From Achatina immaculata (taxonomy: Eukaryota; Mollusca; Gastropoda; Stylommatophora; Achatinidae): a stretch of 64,000 nt of DNA. The notes beneath the pieces are model-generated. The model had not been told where the DNA came from. It was given only the letters and a program-made list of their open reading frames with translations, and did not search any database. The stretch is taken from positions 18,285,189 to 18,349,188 of the forward strand of contig CM019708.1 of NCBI GenBank assembly GCA_009760885.1, given 5' to 3'. Within the stretch, counting starts at the first letter, position 1; every line of letters begins with the position of its first letter. This document shows positions 21,942 through 34,227 of this stretch, piece by piece. Both the position numbers and the translations under genes were made by a program.

Positions 21942-23239
21942 TGGTCGTCAGGGTTACCACTGATGGCCAAGACCCCTCCTCCCCGTTCTTCTTATCCTTT
22001 TAGTGCTTCTAGCAAGCTCGGCATGAGTAAATGAGGCAGGGCTCGTTATGGGCACCATGGTGGTGGAGCCTTCGAGGGAAGCTTGCCAGTCTACCTCGGG
22101 TTTTCGTGCATGACGACGTAACCGTTCATAATCTTCGACGACACTCGTAAACCAAAATCTTCACCGTGCTAGCTACCAATAACATCCTGCTCGTAGCTGT
22201 AGGTAGACAGCAACAACAACAACAACAACAACAACAACACATATGGAGAGAGCTGACTCACCGTCTGTAAAAATTCGTATGAAAATGATACGCTTAAAGA
22301 GCGTGGGAGAAAATAAAATCATAATTAAGTGCCCTTTCATGTAAAGGAGGAGGTTTAGTGAACCGGTCCCCTCGACTTCAGCCAATATTTTTTTAAACAA
22401 GGTACCTAATACATCTGTGTTATGGAAACTATTAAAGAAATCATAGAATATTTGCCGGAAGAGTCAAGAACAAGAATTATCAATGCACAAAAATACTAGT
22501 GCATTGTTAGATCAGTAAATATTCACGTAAAAATCGGCCACATGCATTTGGAATTACTCTATGTTTCACATTAAATAAATAAAACACGAACCTATCCTAA
22601 ATCCGGCGATATGTATCACTTCTTTAGCAGGAAAGTTACAATCTTCCACAAAAAAGCCAAATAACAGTTGAATGAGGGGGCACAACTAGAGAAATGAAAA
22701 CCAGTGATACTCGAGGACGTGTCTCTATCTACACCAAGAATGGGAAGACTTCAAGAAACTGAAAAACAAAAACTAGTCAAGTTCTGTCACCCAATCAGAA
22801 AAGAGTGTGGGGCTTCACGTGACCAAATGCAGAATGCAGTGACAAATAATTTTCAATGAGTATAATTTTAGAAAAGAATGCAAAATCTTCCCTTATCAGC
22901 AATGTAAGCAATAATTCTGTATTACGAAAAAAAAGATTTCTGCTCATTTTTTGACTGAAAAATCAGCAGCAAATTAACTTGGTGGTGACTACAGCAAAAC
23001 CCTTTGCATTTAACAGTCTTCGAAATAACAAAGATCATTTCTACAACCGCTTGTAAAGTGATATTTTTTGTTATTGTTGCAAGCACTAAATACTTCCCCT
23101 TCAGATCGATAGGTTGAGAACCCGTGCAAGCATTCGCTTCGGATCCAGTAAATATAAATCTGTACCCACGGATTCACCTTTACATTCTGTAAAGTTATCT
23201 GACCCCAGCAGTAGACACAATTTTATGCTAACCCTTCAT
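21942..23239. other. Mostly unassigned; (CAA)n and a weak E match
   Basis: At 22045-22080 GGCACCATGGTGGTGGAGCC matches the minus strand of repeat E and may be a remnant. A pure (CAA)n lies at 22208-22240. The rest shows no gene or element. Confidence 0.4.
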
Positions 23240-23490
23240 CAGTGCTTCTCAACATTTGTTAGCGGGTCTCTAAACCCAGCCATGTTAAGTGACCTGCGAC
23301 CCATAAAAAATGAAAAAAACGGTAACAACAAAAAAAATTAACTAAAACTATTTCAATGTCTGGAGCATAACGTAATCACCAAAAACTGTCTTTCTAAATA
23401 TTCCAACACTTTTCAAAATATTATGAAATGTTCAGCATATTTAAAGAAAAGAGTTTCCCGCGGTCTGCCTCTTTTTCTTCGGCCTCTCTT
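23240..23490. other. hAT-type end and a short LINE C remnant
   Basis: CAGTGCTTCTCAAC at 23240 resembles a hAT terminal repeat, without a found partner. At 23451-23490 the plus strand GTTTCCCGCGGTCTGCCTC and the TTTTTCTTCGGCCT that follows match the minus strand of LINE C around its GRRKRGRPRE region, a short internal fragment. Confidence 0.4.
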
Positions 23491-24002
23491 CGGAGTTGGC
23501 ATCCCTGATGCTCGGTTGGTTTCTCTGCGAGTTTTCATAACGATATCTTTTTTTCCCATCTGGAGTTGCCTCTAGATAGGTCCCAGGATAAGGTTGTTAG
23601 CCTTATGCCCAACTCCCGGTACATGATATGTAACAGATCAAGTGGAATTCCACTGATTTCTGCATACCGGCGAGAGTGTTTTAAAAGCGTCCACCATCTT
23701 GCACGTCACGCCGGACCTTTATATGTATATTATAATTAGCATATAATATACCAAGGAAGGGAGAACCTGGCTTTGCGGTCGTGATGGAGGAGCTAGACTG
23801 GTCTAGAGTATGGCAGTACATTGCCAAGGAATGTCGGTTTGTACCACCTGGATAAAATATTCCTCCCCCCCCCCTCAATAGTTATAAACTGTAAACTTGC
23901 ACCAACAAGTTTTACTAGAGAGTGCGTTGATCATTATTGTAATGTTTTTGTTTAAACACATAAAGTATTGTATTAGGATGTTTCTAAAATCATGTATTCT
24001 TA
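23491..24002. other. Unassigned sequence
   Basis: No gene or element recognised; a C-run at 23865-23875. Confidence 0.45.
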
Positions 24003-24246
24003 CATTATTATTATTATTATTATTATTCAGTGTGACGTGGACTCCACAAGCATGGGACGACCCAAAGAGATATGGAGACACTATAGCAAATGCTGGTTAA
24101 CAAAGGACTGATATGGGAGACAACCCAGACGACAGCGAAGGACCGACGGAAGTGGCAATCTCTTGCTACCAGCAGCCTCATGTGTCTTGGTCAGTGAAGG
24201 GACAAGACAGAAATTATTATTATTATTATTATTATTATTGTTATTG
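24003..24246 (+). mobile_element. LINE C-terminal fragment with (ATT)n tail
   Basis: Between two (ATT)n tracts (24003-24028 and 24212-24246) lies a LINE 3' end. After small frameshifts the plus strand reads GRPKEIWRHYSKCW, then IWETTQTTAKDRRKWQSLA and LMCLGQ before a stop. The DRRKW-type motif and the simple-repeat tail fit an RTE-like LINE. The left (ATT)n may be the pre-existing target or part of the duplication. Confidence 0.7.
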
Positions 24247-26142
24247 TGTATTCTCGCCACCCTACATCCATCAAGCCTCAGGCGACCCTAATGTAGCTCG
24301 CTATCTGATGTTGGGATCCACCTCTACAAACTAATCGAAACTGCAAATTCCTTTGCTTGGCTGTAAACCCACGAAGTTGGTCGAGTAGACGGCACTGCTA
24401 GAGTAGCTATAGTAATGCTCTGAGGCAGTTATTAAATATTGACATTTGTTGGCATAATTGATCTCTTTAAGCGCGTAGGTACGCGCTAGACAAACATTTA
24501 TGTCACGACCGTGATGGTCCTGGGGTTGTGTAACCGCTTGACTTTTACAGTGGCGCAGAGAGAGAGAGAGAGAGAGAGAGAGATCTTAAGACTATAGTCT
24601 ACGTTATTTGATAGACGTATTGATTAAGCTGTATTCATATGATGCAGCAGTGCCTCAAATAAGAGTTTCAAAATTCATGTACAATAACCTTTGAAGATAA
24701 GAGTATATAAAAATTGTGAATTTAGAACAGAACATACGTTAAATAGGGAGATTAGAGCGGAATTTGTGATATTTTCACAGTCATGCGGAGACTGAAGTCA
24801 TCCTCTTCCTGTTCTTCTTCTTCTTAATCCTATTCTTCCTCTTCTTCCTGTTCTTCTTCTTGAATGATTGCGTTAGAATGAACATTAAAAGATGAATGAC
24901 AGATTGCCAGTTTGATATGAATGCCCACTTTTTTACTCTTGGAAAAAAAACTGTTAACTCCTTCGCTCTTGTTTCTTTTTAACTTCATGCATTAGTTTCT
25001 TCTTTGAACTTAACAGCTGTAATCAACATAGATTATCTGCATCGCTTCCTTCCCGTTCACGGATAACAGAAAGACGTCTGCAAAGAAAACCAACAGATGA
25101 AGTATTAGTTAAGTCCCCTTATGCCACGTGAGACGGCCATAAAAAAAAAAAAAAACTAGTTCCGCTGAACACCAACATCACATGACTGCAACATTCACGA
25201 TCTCTGGTAAAACGTTTTGACAAGCTGGTCAAAAGGGAGATTAGAGACAACTAGACGTGAACTGGCAACATGAAATAACTAGTAGAGTTAAAGACCTAGA
25301 AAGCTAATTTACAACAACACCGATGGCCACCAATTTTATAAACTTGATTTTATCGACGAAATTTTGGCTGTCTGAAGGTATTCCAAGATATTTTTTCTGA
25401 TTCAGATCTTTTTTTAAAAATTGATTTACTGTATTTATGTTGCATATTGTACAGCTTACATTGCTTACAAGTAGCGTATGCGCATTATATGCACACTACA
25501 ATTATATTAGTATGTCTACGATGATTTGAAATGTTTTGTTAAATATTCACTCAGAAAATTCTGATACCTTGGCGTACTGTTAACCCTTCCTTCTATCATT
25601 CTGCAAAATCGAGGGTCATGAGTATTAAAGTGCATCTCTTATATGCTTACAATCTCAGTTATTACTACTTTTTTGTTGTTGTTGTCCAGGTTCCACTGAT
25701 AGTTGAAAAGACTATTTCCCTAATATCAACACACAGGACATCTGCAAGTACTGGGAGGCTGAGCAAAGTAACTTCCGTCTGTTTGTAGAGGTTAAATTGA
25801 TTGCGTAAAATTGGAAATAAATTGCAGTGTATGAGGAAGAGGCAAAACAAAGAGAATACGATGCCTCCTTATTCTGGAAGCATCAGCAAAACTGTGTACG
25901 GGGAAACAGAGAGATAATCGTCCAACGTTTGTTGACTTTATCGAAAACTGTCCGCGTGCCAACTGCGACCATTTACATAATGAAAAACAAACACGAGTCT
26001 CTATCAGCTCGGAGAAATGGTGGAATGTCGAGCCTTATTAGACACGTATAATGATGAGAAATTTTAAAAGACGTTTGCGATGAAATTTACAACCAGGAAA
26101 TTAAAAGTCAGAAACAGTTTTTTATATAATTTTTTTTTACAA
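24247..26142. other. Unassigned sequence with microsatellites
   Basis: Contains (GA)n at 24556-24582 and a TTC-rich tract at 24795-24862. No supported gene; open frames 25665-25850 and 25827-26051 have no recognisable domain. Confidence 0.45.
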
Positions 26143-26475
26143 TGTAGTGTAATCTTGTTACGTAATAACACACGTTGAAGTAGTGTAATCTTGTTAAGTA
26201 ACAACACATGCTGATGTAGTGTAATCCTGTTAAGTAACAACACATGCTGGTGTAGTGTAATCCTGTTAAGTAACAACACATGCTGATGTAGTGTAATCCT
26301 GTTAAATAACAACACCTACTGATGTAGCGTAATCTTGTTAAGTAACAACACATACTGATGGAAGTTGTTGGCGATCGTGTTTTTCCATTTTCTGCGGTTG
26401 TTATTGTTATTATGTTTAACGTGATCGGTTGTTATTGTTATCATTTTTAACGTGATCGGTTGCTATTGTTCTCAT
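26143..26475. repeat. 36-bp minisatellite followed by 31-bp repeat
   Basis: Six units of 36 bases (GTGTAATCCTGTTAAGTAAC...) run from 26143 to 26359. A second, unrelated repeat with TTGTTATTGTTATCAT and AACGTGATCGG (about 31 bases, three copies) runs from 26390 to 26475. The minus-strand frames over the first array are repeat translations. Confidence 0.88.
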
Positions 26476-26519
26476 GTCCAATTAGTTATTGCAATTTGCC
26501 GCTTCACTGATTTTTAGAT

Positions 26520-26640
26520 CAGCGGTTCTCAACCTCTCTGGGACGCTCATTCCGACCTGAAAACAGCTGCTGTGGACCATTTTCCGTGATATTCTTGGGG
26601 ACCCAATGAACCCAGTTTCAGAGTCACCGTTTTAGGGACT
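26520..26640. other. Possible hAT-type end
   Basis: CAGCGGTTCTCAACCTCT at 26520 resembles the end of hAT-family elements (CAG-N-GGTTCTCAACC). The other end was not found, so this is only a candidate relic. Confidence 0.3.
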
Positions 26641-26809
26641 TCTGGCAGTGACTGCTCTCTCTTTCTTCGTTGTGGTTGAGAGATGATATAGTGACTAGAG
26701 TCAGCGAGAAACAGGTGACGAATATCCTAGTCTTCTTTCACGCTGTACCACTGGCTGGAGCGACTGCCATCTTTGTCTTGGGAAGATGATTTTGAAGATA
26801 AGGAGATGT

Positions 26810-27085
26810 TTATATTTTGCTGAGTTTGCTTCGCCTGCGGCCGAGAGAGGTGAGGCCGCTTGTCCGACGAGGCAATCGGCGACCCATAGCTGACCAACAC
26901 CCTGTCCCACATCTCCGTGGTACCACCAGCAACAGGCCTAGCCTGGCTAACGGGGTAGAGATAGCCATAGTCCCCATGGTGGTGGAGCCTGCTAAAAAAG
27001 CATTGCACACACCCCGTTCTTTAGCTGTACTCCGGGACTGGAGTATTCCGTATTGGCGAAGTTTTTAAGAAACTTAATCCCTGCT
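26810..27085. mobile_element. Dispersed repeat E, copy 2 (inverted)
   Basis: On the minus strand it contains TGCTTTTTTAGCAGGCTCC, ACCACCATGGGGACTATGGC, CCCGTTAGCCAGGCTAGGCC, GGTGGTACCACGGAGATG and GGGACAGGGTGTTGGTCAGC, matching the other E copies in order. It includes the ancestral single-copy region that is amplified at 29.05-30.28 kb. Confidence 0.7.
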
Positions 27086-27379
27086 AATAGGGTAGACTGA
27101 GCCTAACAAATACAGCCATGCTTGTGATGCGAAGTGCAGTGTCTCTTGTGCGTTTGAGCGATATAAAGAGGCGTGAGCCCGGCTCTTTACAGTACGATAA
27201 TGAAACCTGTTAAGTAATTTATTTCAAAGACTGATTTCAGAAATTAAAGGAACCCACTGATCCAACTACATGACCTATTTTTTTTTTTTTTTAGCATAAC
27301 TCGCCACGATTTTCAAAGTTTGTGGTAACTGAGATAAAAGCGGCAGTATCATAAGACTGAACTAAAGAAGTTCATTACA

Positions 27380-27605
27380 ATAAGAGAGAGGGGGAGAGGG
27401 GGAGACAGTAAGAGAAAGGGAGATGGAGAGAGACAGAAAGGAGAGAGACAAAGAGAGAGATAAAGAGAGAGGAGAGACAGAGTGAAAGACACGGAGAGAG
27501 TGTGAGGGAAAGAGAGAGAGAGGAAGACAAAAAGAGATAAAAAGAAACGGAGAGAGGAGAGACAGAGTGAGAGAAAGAGGGAGATAAAGAGAAACAGACA
27601 GACGA
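27380..27605. repeat. GA-rich low-complexity tract
   Basis: GAGA/GACAGA-rich on the plus strand. Ser/Leu-rich frames on the minus strand are repeat translations. Confidence 0.85.
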
Positions 27606-28319
27606 CACACTTGTAAATATTGTTTTAAAAAAATAATAAAATTTGTTAGAGAACTTGATAATTACTGAAAACTCGAGGGAAGATGCAAATGGAGACGGGT
27701 ATTTAAAAAAGAATCTGATAATTTATAGCAGAAAGAGAAGGCAAAACTAAAATGACACTGTTGGGGGGGGGGGGGGGGGGGGGAGAGGAGAGTACATTAC
27801 AGAAAAGCAGAACATGAACGCCGTTAGGCATGGCACAGTATGAATGAATGAACTTCCATTTCAAGTGCTGAATAAACGGAAGAAAAAAAAAGGGAACAAA
27901 CTTTTAAAACCGATTCTCAAACATTCAAGCAAACAAATGAAACACACATCTCTCTCTCTAAATATACACATGCATCGACGGAATCATCACTGCAATATAA
28001 CTATATTTACATGCGGGACTATAAAGCTGTGGTGACGTAGAACGCAGAGCTCTTGGAAAGACATCAATTTGTGATTGCGTCATCATAAAAAATAAAATTT
28101 TGAGATTCAGAACAGGGCTGTCCTTAGAGACATCAAGCAGGAAGGAAGTAGACCAAGGAAAGGCGATGAGACAACAGTTTCAGCGCAAGATGAGAAATGT
28201 AACCGTCACAAGGCTTGAAGTATCTCAAGTGAAGCGAGGACTGTAGTCAAAGTAGCGAAAGAGATGGCAGAGTCGTAGAATTATCAATTCTTGAGATTTA
28301 GCTTCTTCTTCTTATCACA
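27606..28319. other. Unassigned; poly-G run
   Basis: A 22-base G run at 27762-27783 is the only notable feature. No gene seen; open frame 27844-28035 has no recognisable domain. Confidence 0.45.
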
Positions 28320-28358
<39 letters not shown>

Positions 28359-28363
28359 CACTA

Positions 28364-28430
<67 letters not shown>

Positions 28431-28785
28431 GACACTACTCCTTCTACTACTAGTACTACTACTACTACTACTTCTACACTACTAGTACTCCTACTACTAG
28501 TACTACTACTACTACTTCTACACTACTACTACTACTGCTACTACTCCTTCTACTACTAGTACTACTACTTCTACTATTACTACTACTACTTCTACACTAC
28601 TACTACTACTACTGCTACTACTCCTTCTACTACTAGTACTACTACTTCTACTACTACTACTACTCCTCCTTCTACATTACTACTACGACTTCACTACTAC
28701 TCCTCTTTCTACTACTACAACTTCTGCTACTACTACACTACTACTACTACTACTACTACTACTAAGACTACTACTACTTTCTCCC
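28320..28785. repeat. Complex (CTA)n / ACTTCT microsatellite
   Basis: Nearly 470 bases of (CTA)n, pure at first and then mixed with CTTCTA, CTAGTA and CTGCTA units. It abuts repeat E on the right, as the (CTA)n at 15671 does. Confidence 0.95.
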
Positions 28786-30290
28786 TGGACTGCGAGCTAG
28801 TGTTTTTATTTATTTATGTGTTTCTGCAGTCAACGGGGTAAAGATGATGAGGGGCACATCGTACCGGTTTGAGAGCAGCTTATGGTGACTTTTTTCAGTC
28901 CCTGACTGCAGCTAAAACAAAAGTAGAAGGCGTGCAGTACTTCTTTATCAGACTCAACTGCCATTGGGGTCTATTTCTGTTACTGTGCTTCAGCCAAGTT
29001 AAGTTTGTTACTGGACGTACCAACTGAGAGGTGTGACAGAATCTTGGTTAGCTATGGTTCGCTAACCCTGACTATAGCATGTCAGCTATGGTTCGCTAAC
29101 CCTGACTATAGCATGTCAGCTATGGTTCTCTAACCCTGACTATAGCATGTCAGCTATGGTTCTCTAACCCTGACTATAGCATGTCAGCTATGGTTCTCTA
29201 ACCCTGACTATAGCATGTCAGCTATGGTTCGCTAACCCTGACTATAGCATGTCAGCTATGGTTCGCTAACCCTGACTATAGCATGTCAGCTATGGTTCGC
29301 TAACCCTGACTATAGCATGTCAGCTATGGTTCGCTAACCCTGACTATAGCATGCCAGCTATGGTTCGCTAACCCTGACTATAGCATGCCAGCTATGGTTC
29401 GCTAACCCTGACTATAGCATGCCAGCTATGGTTCGCTAACCCTGACTATAGCATGCCAGCTATGGTTCGCTAACCCTGACTATAGCATGCCAGCTATGGT
29501 TCGCTAACCCTGACTATAGCATGTCAGCTATGGTTCGCTAACCCTGACTATAGCATGTCAGCTATGGTTCTCTAACCCTGACTATAGCATGTCAGCTATG
29601 GTTCTCTAACCCTGACTATAGCATGTCAGCTATGGTTCTCTAACCCTGACTATAGCATGTCAGCTATGGTTCTCTAACCCTGACTATAGCATGTCAGCTA
29701 TGGTTCGCTAACCCTGACTATAGCATGTCAGCTATGGTTCGCTAACCCTGACTATAGCATGCCAGCTATGGTTCGCTAACCCTGACTATAGCATGTCAGC
29801 TATGGTTCGCCAACCCTGACTATAGCATGCCAGCTATGGTTCGCCAACCCTGACTATAGCATGCCAGCTATGGTTCGCCAACCCTGACTATAGCATGCCA
29901 GCTATGGTTCGCCAACCCTGACTATAGCATGTCAGCTATGGTTCACCAACCCTGACGCTAGCATGTCAGCTATGGTTCACCAACCCTGACGCTAGCATGT
30001 CAGCTGTGGTTCGCTAACCCTGACTATAGCATGCCAGCTATGGTTCGCTAACCCTGACTATAGCATGTCAGCTATGGTTCGCCAACCCTGACTATAGCAT
30101 GCCAGCTATGGTTCGCCAACCCTGACTATAGCATGCCAGCTATGGTTCGCCAACCCTGACTATAGCATGCCAGCTATGGTTCGCCAACCCTGACTATAGC
30201 ATGTCAGCTATGGTTCACCAACCCTGACGCTAGCATGTCAGCTATGGTTCACCAACCCTGACGCTAGCATGTCAGCTGTGGTTCCCTGAC
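28786..30290. mobile_element. Dispersed repeat E, copy 3, with internal amplification
   Basis: The left 260 bases match E copy 1 (CTGGACTGCGAGCTAG, TGCAGTCAACGGGGTAAAG, GCAGCTAAAACAAAAG, GGACGTACCAACTGAGAGG). From about 29047 the E sequence TTGGTTAGCTATGGTTCGC enters the 34-bp array, and the E end (GAGCGTCTCTGTC) resumes near 30300. The array therefore sits exactly inside the element. Confidence 0.8.
29047..30283. repeat. 34-bp minisatellite, about 36 units
   Basis: Unit TCAGCTATGGTTCGCTAACC + CTGACTATAGCATG, very homogeneous. Variant units (TTCTCTAACC, GCATGCC, CGCCAACC, GACGCTAGC) cluster in blocks. The block ending TCAGCTGTGG occurs at 30000 and again at 30272, 272 bases apart (eight units), showing a segmental duplication. 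The copies are so alike that the array is probably recent. Confidence 0.97.
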
Positions 30291-30429
30291 TATTAAAACG
30301 GAGAGCGTCTCTGTCTTGTTTTGGGATACATAACACAGCTACTGTAATATCAGTAGTGACTGTAATCTTTGAATTAGTATACGAAGTTATAGTATAGCTA
30401 TTATACAGCAGAAATGATAGCAGTGACGT

Positions 30430-30660
30430 GGATTTTTGTATTAAAAGTAGCAGAAGTAGTAGTGGTGGTGGTGGTGGTGGTAGTAGTAGTAACATTAGCA
30501 GCAGTGATAATCATAGTCGCAGTCGTCGTAGTAGTAGTAGTAGTAGTAATAGTAATAATAGCACTCTAGTAGTTGCTGTTGTTGTTGTTGTAGTTGTGAT
30601 AATTGCAAGTGCTGTTGCTATAGCAACTGAGTTAGTAGTCATAAAAAAAACCGCTTGATC
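30430..30660. repeat. (AGT)n/(GGT)n/(GTT)n microsatellite
   Basis: Imperfect triplet repeats AGT, GGT, AAT and GTT; the Ser/Gly and Leu/Pro open frames are repeat translations. Confidence 0.9.
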
Positions 30661-33261
30661 ATATCAAAAATAAACCTTCTGCAGGATTGAAAGAAGAATA
30701 AGAAAATGGAAGAGAAGTTGTAAAACGGACACACCGTAGAAGTATTATCTTTTGTGACTGTAGCAAAAAAAAAAAAACGTTTTTAACACCAGTGACTATA
30801 AATTAATGATCTCATCTCAAAGTTATAATTAAACCATAAAAAAAGTATATAGCCAAAGATGGCAGAAGTAATATTTAAAACGGTAAAACAAATAAGGAAG
30901 TAATAGTACCATGATTCAAGGCGCAGTGTTTAGTACAGGATGGTAACTCTGACAGCAGTACAGCGAGAAACTTCTTACTGTTCAGCAATGTACTTCACGT
31001 TGGCCAGAAGTCCGCGATATAAAATCCCTCTTTAACTTTCCACCTGGATCGATACTCATTAATCCATCCGTGTATTGAACAGGATTCAGGCACAAGAAGT
31101 CCAGGGAAAAAAAAACAGGAGAAGAGAGAAAGAGAATTAAAATATCACTATTAATGAGACCGTAGGAATATTTGAGGTACTTTGTTTAAGCACTGCCCAC
31201 TCAGGAAATCTTTTTTTTTTTGACGGGCAAGTTCATCGAGGACCTGGAAAAGTTCCAATCTTGGCGTCGTGTTTGATGCTTCAGGAGAGAGACGACATGC
31301 GAACGACAAGTTATATTTGCTAAACTTGCTGGAGTTTTTAATGTGTGAATTTTTTTCCCCAATTATTTAGTTATAAGACGCTGAATTTCGTCGGTTAAGT
31401 AATACCAGACTAATACTTCCTATTGTACAGATAAAGTGAGAAAGAAAAACGACTGAATGTCTGAATGTGATATCATTATAAAGTAAGAAACAACATACAA
31501 GGCTGAATGTAATATCATTACAAAGCAAGAAACATACACGCCTTTGCGTAATTTCAGCATAAACTAAGACACATACATGATTTGACGTAGTTTCAGTTTA
31601 AACTAAGAAACATACTTCGCTGAATATAATATTTTGATGCCGTAAGAAACATATATAACAGAACGCCCATCAGTGTAAAGTGATAAAATATAACCTAATG
31701 TAATATGAAATGTAATTTCATAAAGTAATAGACATGACTGATGTAATACCACTATAAAATAATAAAACAAAATGGACTGTAATATCAGTATAAGTAATAA
31801 ACAGGTTTTAATGCAATATAAGTAACAAACGTTAAACATGACCAATGATCCCACTAAGCGGCAGGCACACAAATCATGTCACGGATGAAATTTTATATCC
31901 CAGGACAAAAAAATTAAATTAAATTTTAAAATATTGACACTTTTATTTTCAGTTTCCTGGTGTCACTTTCTGCTGTAGTAAAGTTGAAGAAAAATGTTGT
32001 AAGACTACATGAGTTTGTTTTTCTGATTAAAAAAATTTTTTTAGTACTTTTACATGAGTGAGGACTTAAATACTCTGCAACTTTAAGCTACATTGCACAC
32101 TGGCACACTAAATTTTTTTACAATGTATTCGTACAGCAAAAATTTCACGTTTTTGGCGCACGGAACCACAAAACCTTTAGAAGACACATACTGAACACGA
32201 GTGAGTGTAATATCAGTGCAAAATGACACGAGACACACCGAGTACAAGTCATTTGATGATGTGCAGAAACCTCCAAGGACAACAAATGGAACTGAGACCT
32301 GTTCTACCAGCGCTCTAAAAAAAAAAAAACAGGGTCGGTAATTTCATACAAGTAGTAATTACGACAGAAGGAGTGAGAAGAAACGTTAAATTGAATCCAG
32401 ACGGTCTGGAATCTTAAATACTAAGTGCTTAGCCTGACGCAAAGCAGCGCCAGAAACAGATGTCAGAAAATGAGAAAATAATCAGCTAGTACTACAAAAG
32501 CCACTACGACGGTAAACGTCAAATGTAATTTATTTGATAACGCCGCGTAACGCCTAAATGAAATAAAACAAGTGTGTGTTCTCAAAATATCCGCAAAAAG
32601 GGGCGGATACCCATAGTATTAAATGTCTATATTTACGAAATAATAAGACTTCTGGTCTTGGTCTTATCTCTAAGTGGGGAGGGGGGGGGGTGTGTGTGTG
32701 CTTCTTTTCTTTCTGTAATTTTTTGTCTTCTACGACATCTTAATCTGTTATTTGATTACTGAATTGACATCACACCAGGAAGTTTGGCTAGATATCTTGA
32801 TTCTGCCAACTGAATGCGTTATCAATATCCCCCCCCACCCCTCCAGATGACAGTTTTGTTATCTTGCTCCGGTTGCCGTGGACGGTGTAGACATTAGACA
32901 AGGAAATGAGTACCAGAGACAGATCTCCGAGCTCATCATTTCGCGCTATAGCAACCCCACATTTTCTTCCTAGACTGATAACAGATAACGGACCTACGTC
33001 CAAGCAAAGATGAATAAACAGTTTTTTCTGCCCAAAAATAGGCACGGCTGAAACTGTGTTCTGTTTCAAGGTATCCTTTATGTAAATATGTTTTCTTTCT
33101 CTTGCCTGTGAGCTTTTCATTGAACCAAGTTATAAAAGTTACTAAACATGGAGAACGTTCTAATCAATCAATAAAAAAAAGTATGAACGAATTTGTCAGA
33201 AAAAGAATATAAAACCAATTAAATGACGTAGGAAAAACTATTGTACCATTAGATAAGCATG
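30661..33261. other. Unassigned; weak old tandem repeat inside
   Basis: From about 31450 to 31830 the phrase AAGAAACATACATG followed by TGTAATATCATTATAAA recurs every roughly 40 bases in decayed form. Elsewhere there is a G-run near 32683 and a C-run near 32830. The 110-codon minus frame at 32788-33120 has no recognisable domain. No gene supported. Confidence 0.4.
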
Positions 33262-33500
33262 GAAACGGGATAAATATTCAAGAAGGTTTATTTTAATACA
33301 AGCGTACACAAGAGAGATAAATATTCAAGATGTTTTGTTTTGATAAAAACTTACGGAAAAGAAATAAATATTCAAGAAGTTATATATTTTGATAAAAATT
33401 TACGCAAAAGAGATAAATATTCAAGAAGTTATATATTTTGATAAAAACTTACGCAAAAGAGACAAATATTCAAGAGGCTATATTTTGATTCAAATTTACG
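33262..33500. repeat. 49-bp minisatellite
   Basis: About five units containing GATAAATATTCAAGAAG and TTTTGATAAAAATTTACG, most alike in the middle. Confidence 0.85.
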
Positions 33501-33995
33501 TACCTAAAAGAATTCAGTGTGCAAAAACAAAGGCATTCAAAATAGCATTTATATACGCACTCAAGCTAATGCTGAATCATTATTATGACCAAACAAACTA
33601 CTCCAAAAACGCTTAACTCATTCTAGATACAACAAATAAAGGTAGCTGCAGAATTTCAGAAACCCCTTATTCCAAGACCTCTCCAGGCTCGCTAAATCTT
33701 TCTCCAAACCAAGAGAGGTCATGTGAAATAGGTCCAGTAATAACACTTTCGACCAGCCTTATATTCAAGTTCTTCATGGTTAAGTCTTAAGTGGAATCGC
33801 AGGCACCTTCCTTCAATTCACGAGTGTTGCCAGCACTGAAATGTTTTCCGTTCTCGAAGTCTTCAAAGTCTGACAACAAAATCTTCTCATTTGATTGTAC
33901 AACTCTGGTAATACGTAATATAATTGTGTTTTTATATAAATTTAAGAGATATAGAGATGAAGATGTACTCAATGCAAAATGACATCATTAAAGCG
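33501..33995. other. Unassigned sequence
   Basis: No element or gene recognised. Short frames on both strands at 33787-33982 mirror each other and have no domain. Confidence 0.45.
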
Positions 33996-34006
33996 AGTGT
34001 TGTCTT

Positions 34007-34216
34007 CATTCAGTCAGTCATTTGCATGTCCCTTGCGGAATTTTGCCTTCCTAACAGCTCTCATGTAGTCCTCTCGGTTGTAAGTAAGATCCCCTGTTGC
34101 TGATGCATCCATTTACAGACTATCAACGATGTCTTGCAGGTATCTTCGACTTGGTCTTCCTCTCTTTCTTTTTCCTATTATCTACCCTTCCAAGACGGTC
34201 TTCTTGAAGTTCTATT
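34007..34216 (-). mobile_element. LINE family A, short copy with TSD
   Basis: A 210-base 5'-truncated copy holding only the last part of the polyprotein (GKRKRGRP... to the stop) and a GACT-type tail at the left. A perfect 11-bp direct repeat AGTGTTGTCTT flanks it at 33996-34006 and 34217-34227. Confidence 0.92.
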
Positions 34217-34227
34217 AGTGTTGTCTT

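Noticed and set aside
26064..26353. Two overlapping Leu/Tyr-rich minus-strand frames
   Set aside because: Both are translations of the 36-bp minisatellite in different phases.
29047..30283. Regular array reminiscent of CRISPR
   Set aside because: There are no unique spacers; the whole 34-base period is repeated, the context is a eukaryotic dispersed element, and no cas genes are present.
32788..33120. 110-codon minus-strand frame
   Set aside because: No domain, no homologous copy in the window, no splice or promoter context; length is compatible with chance.
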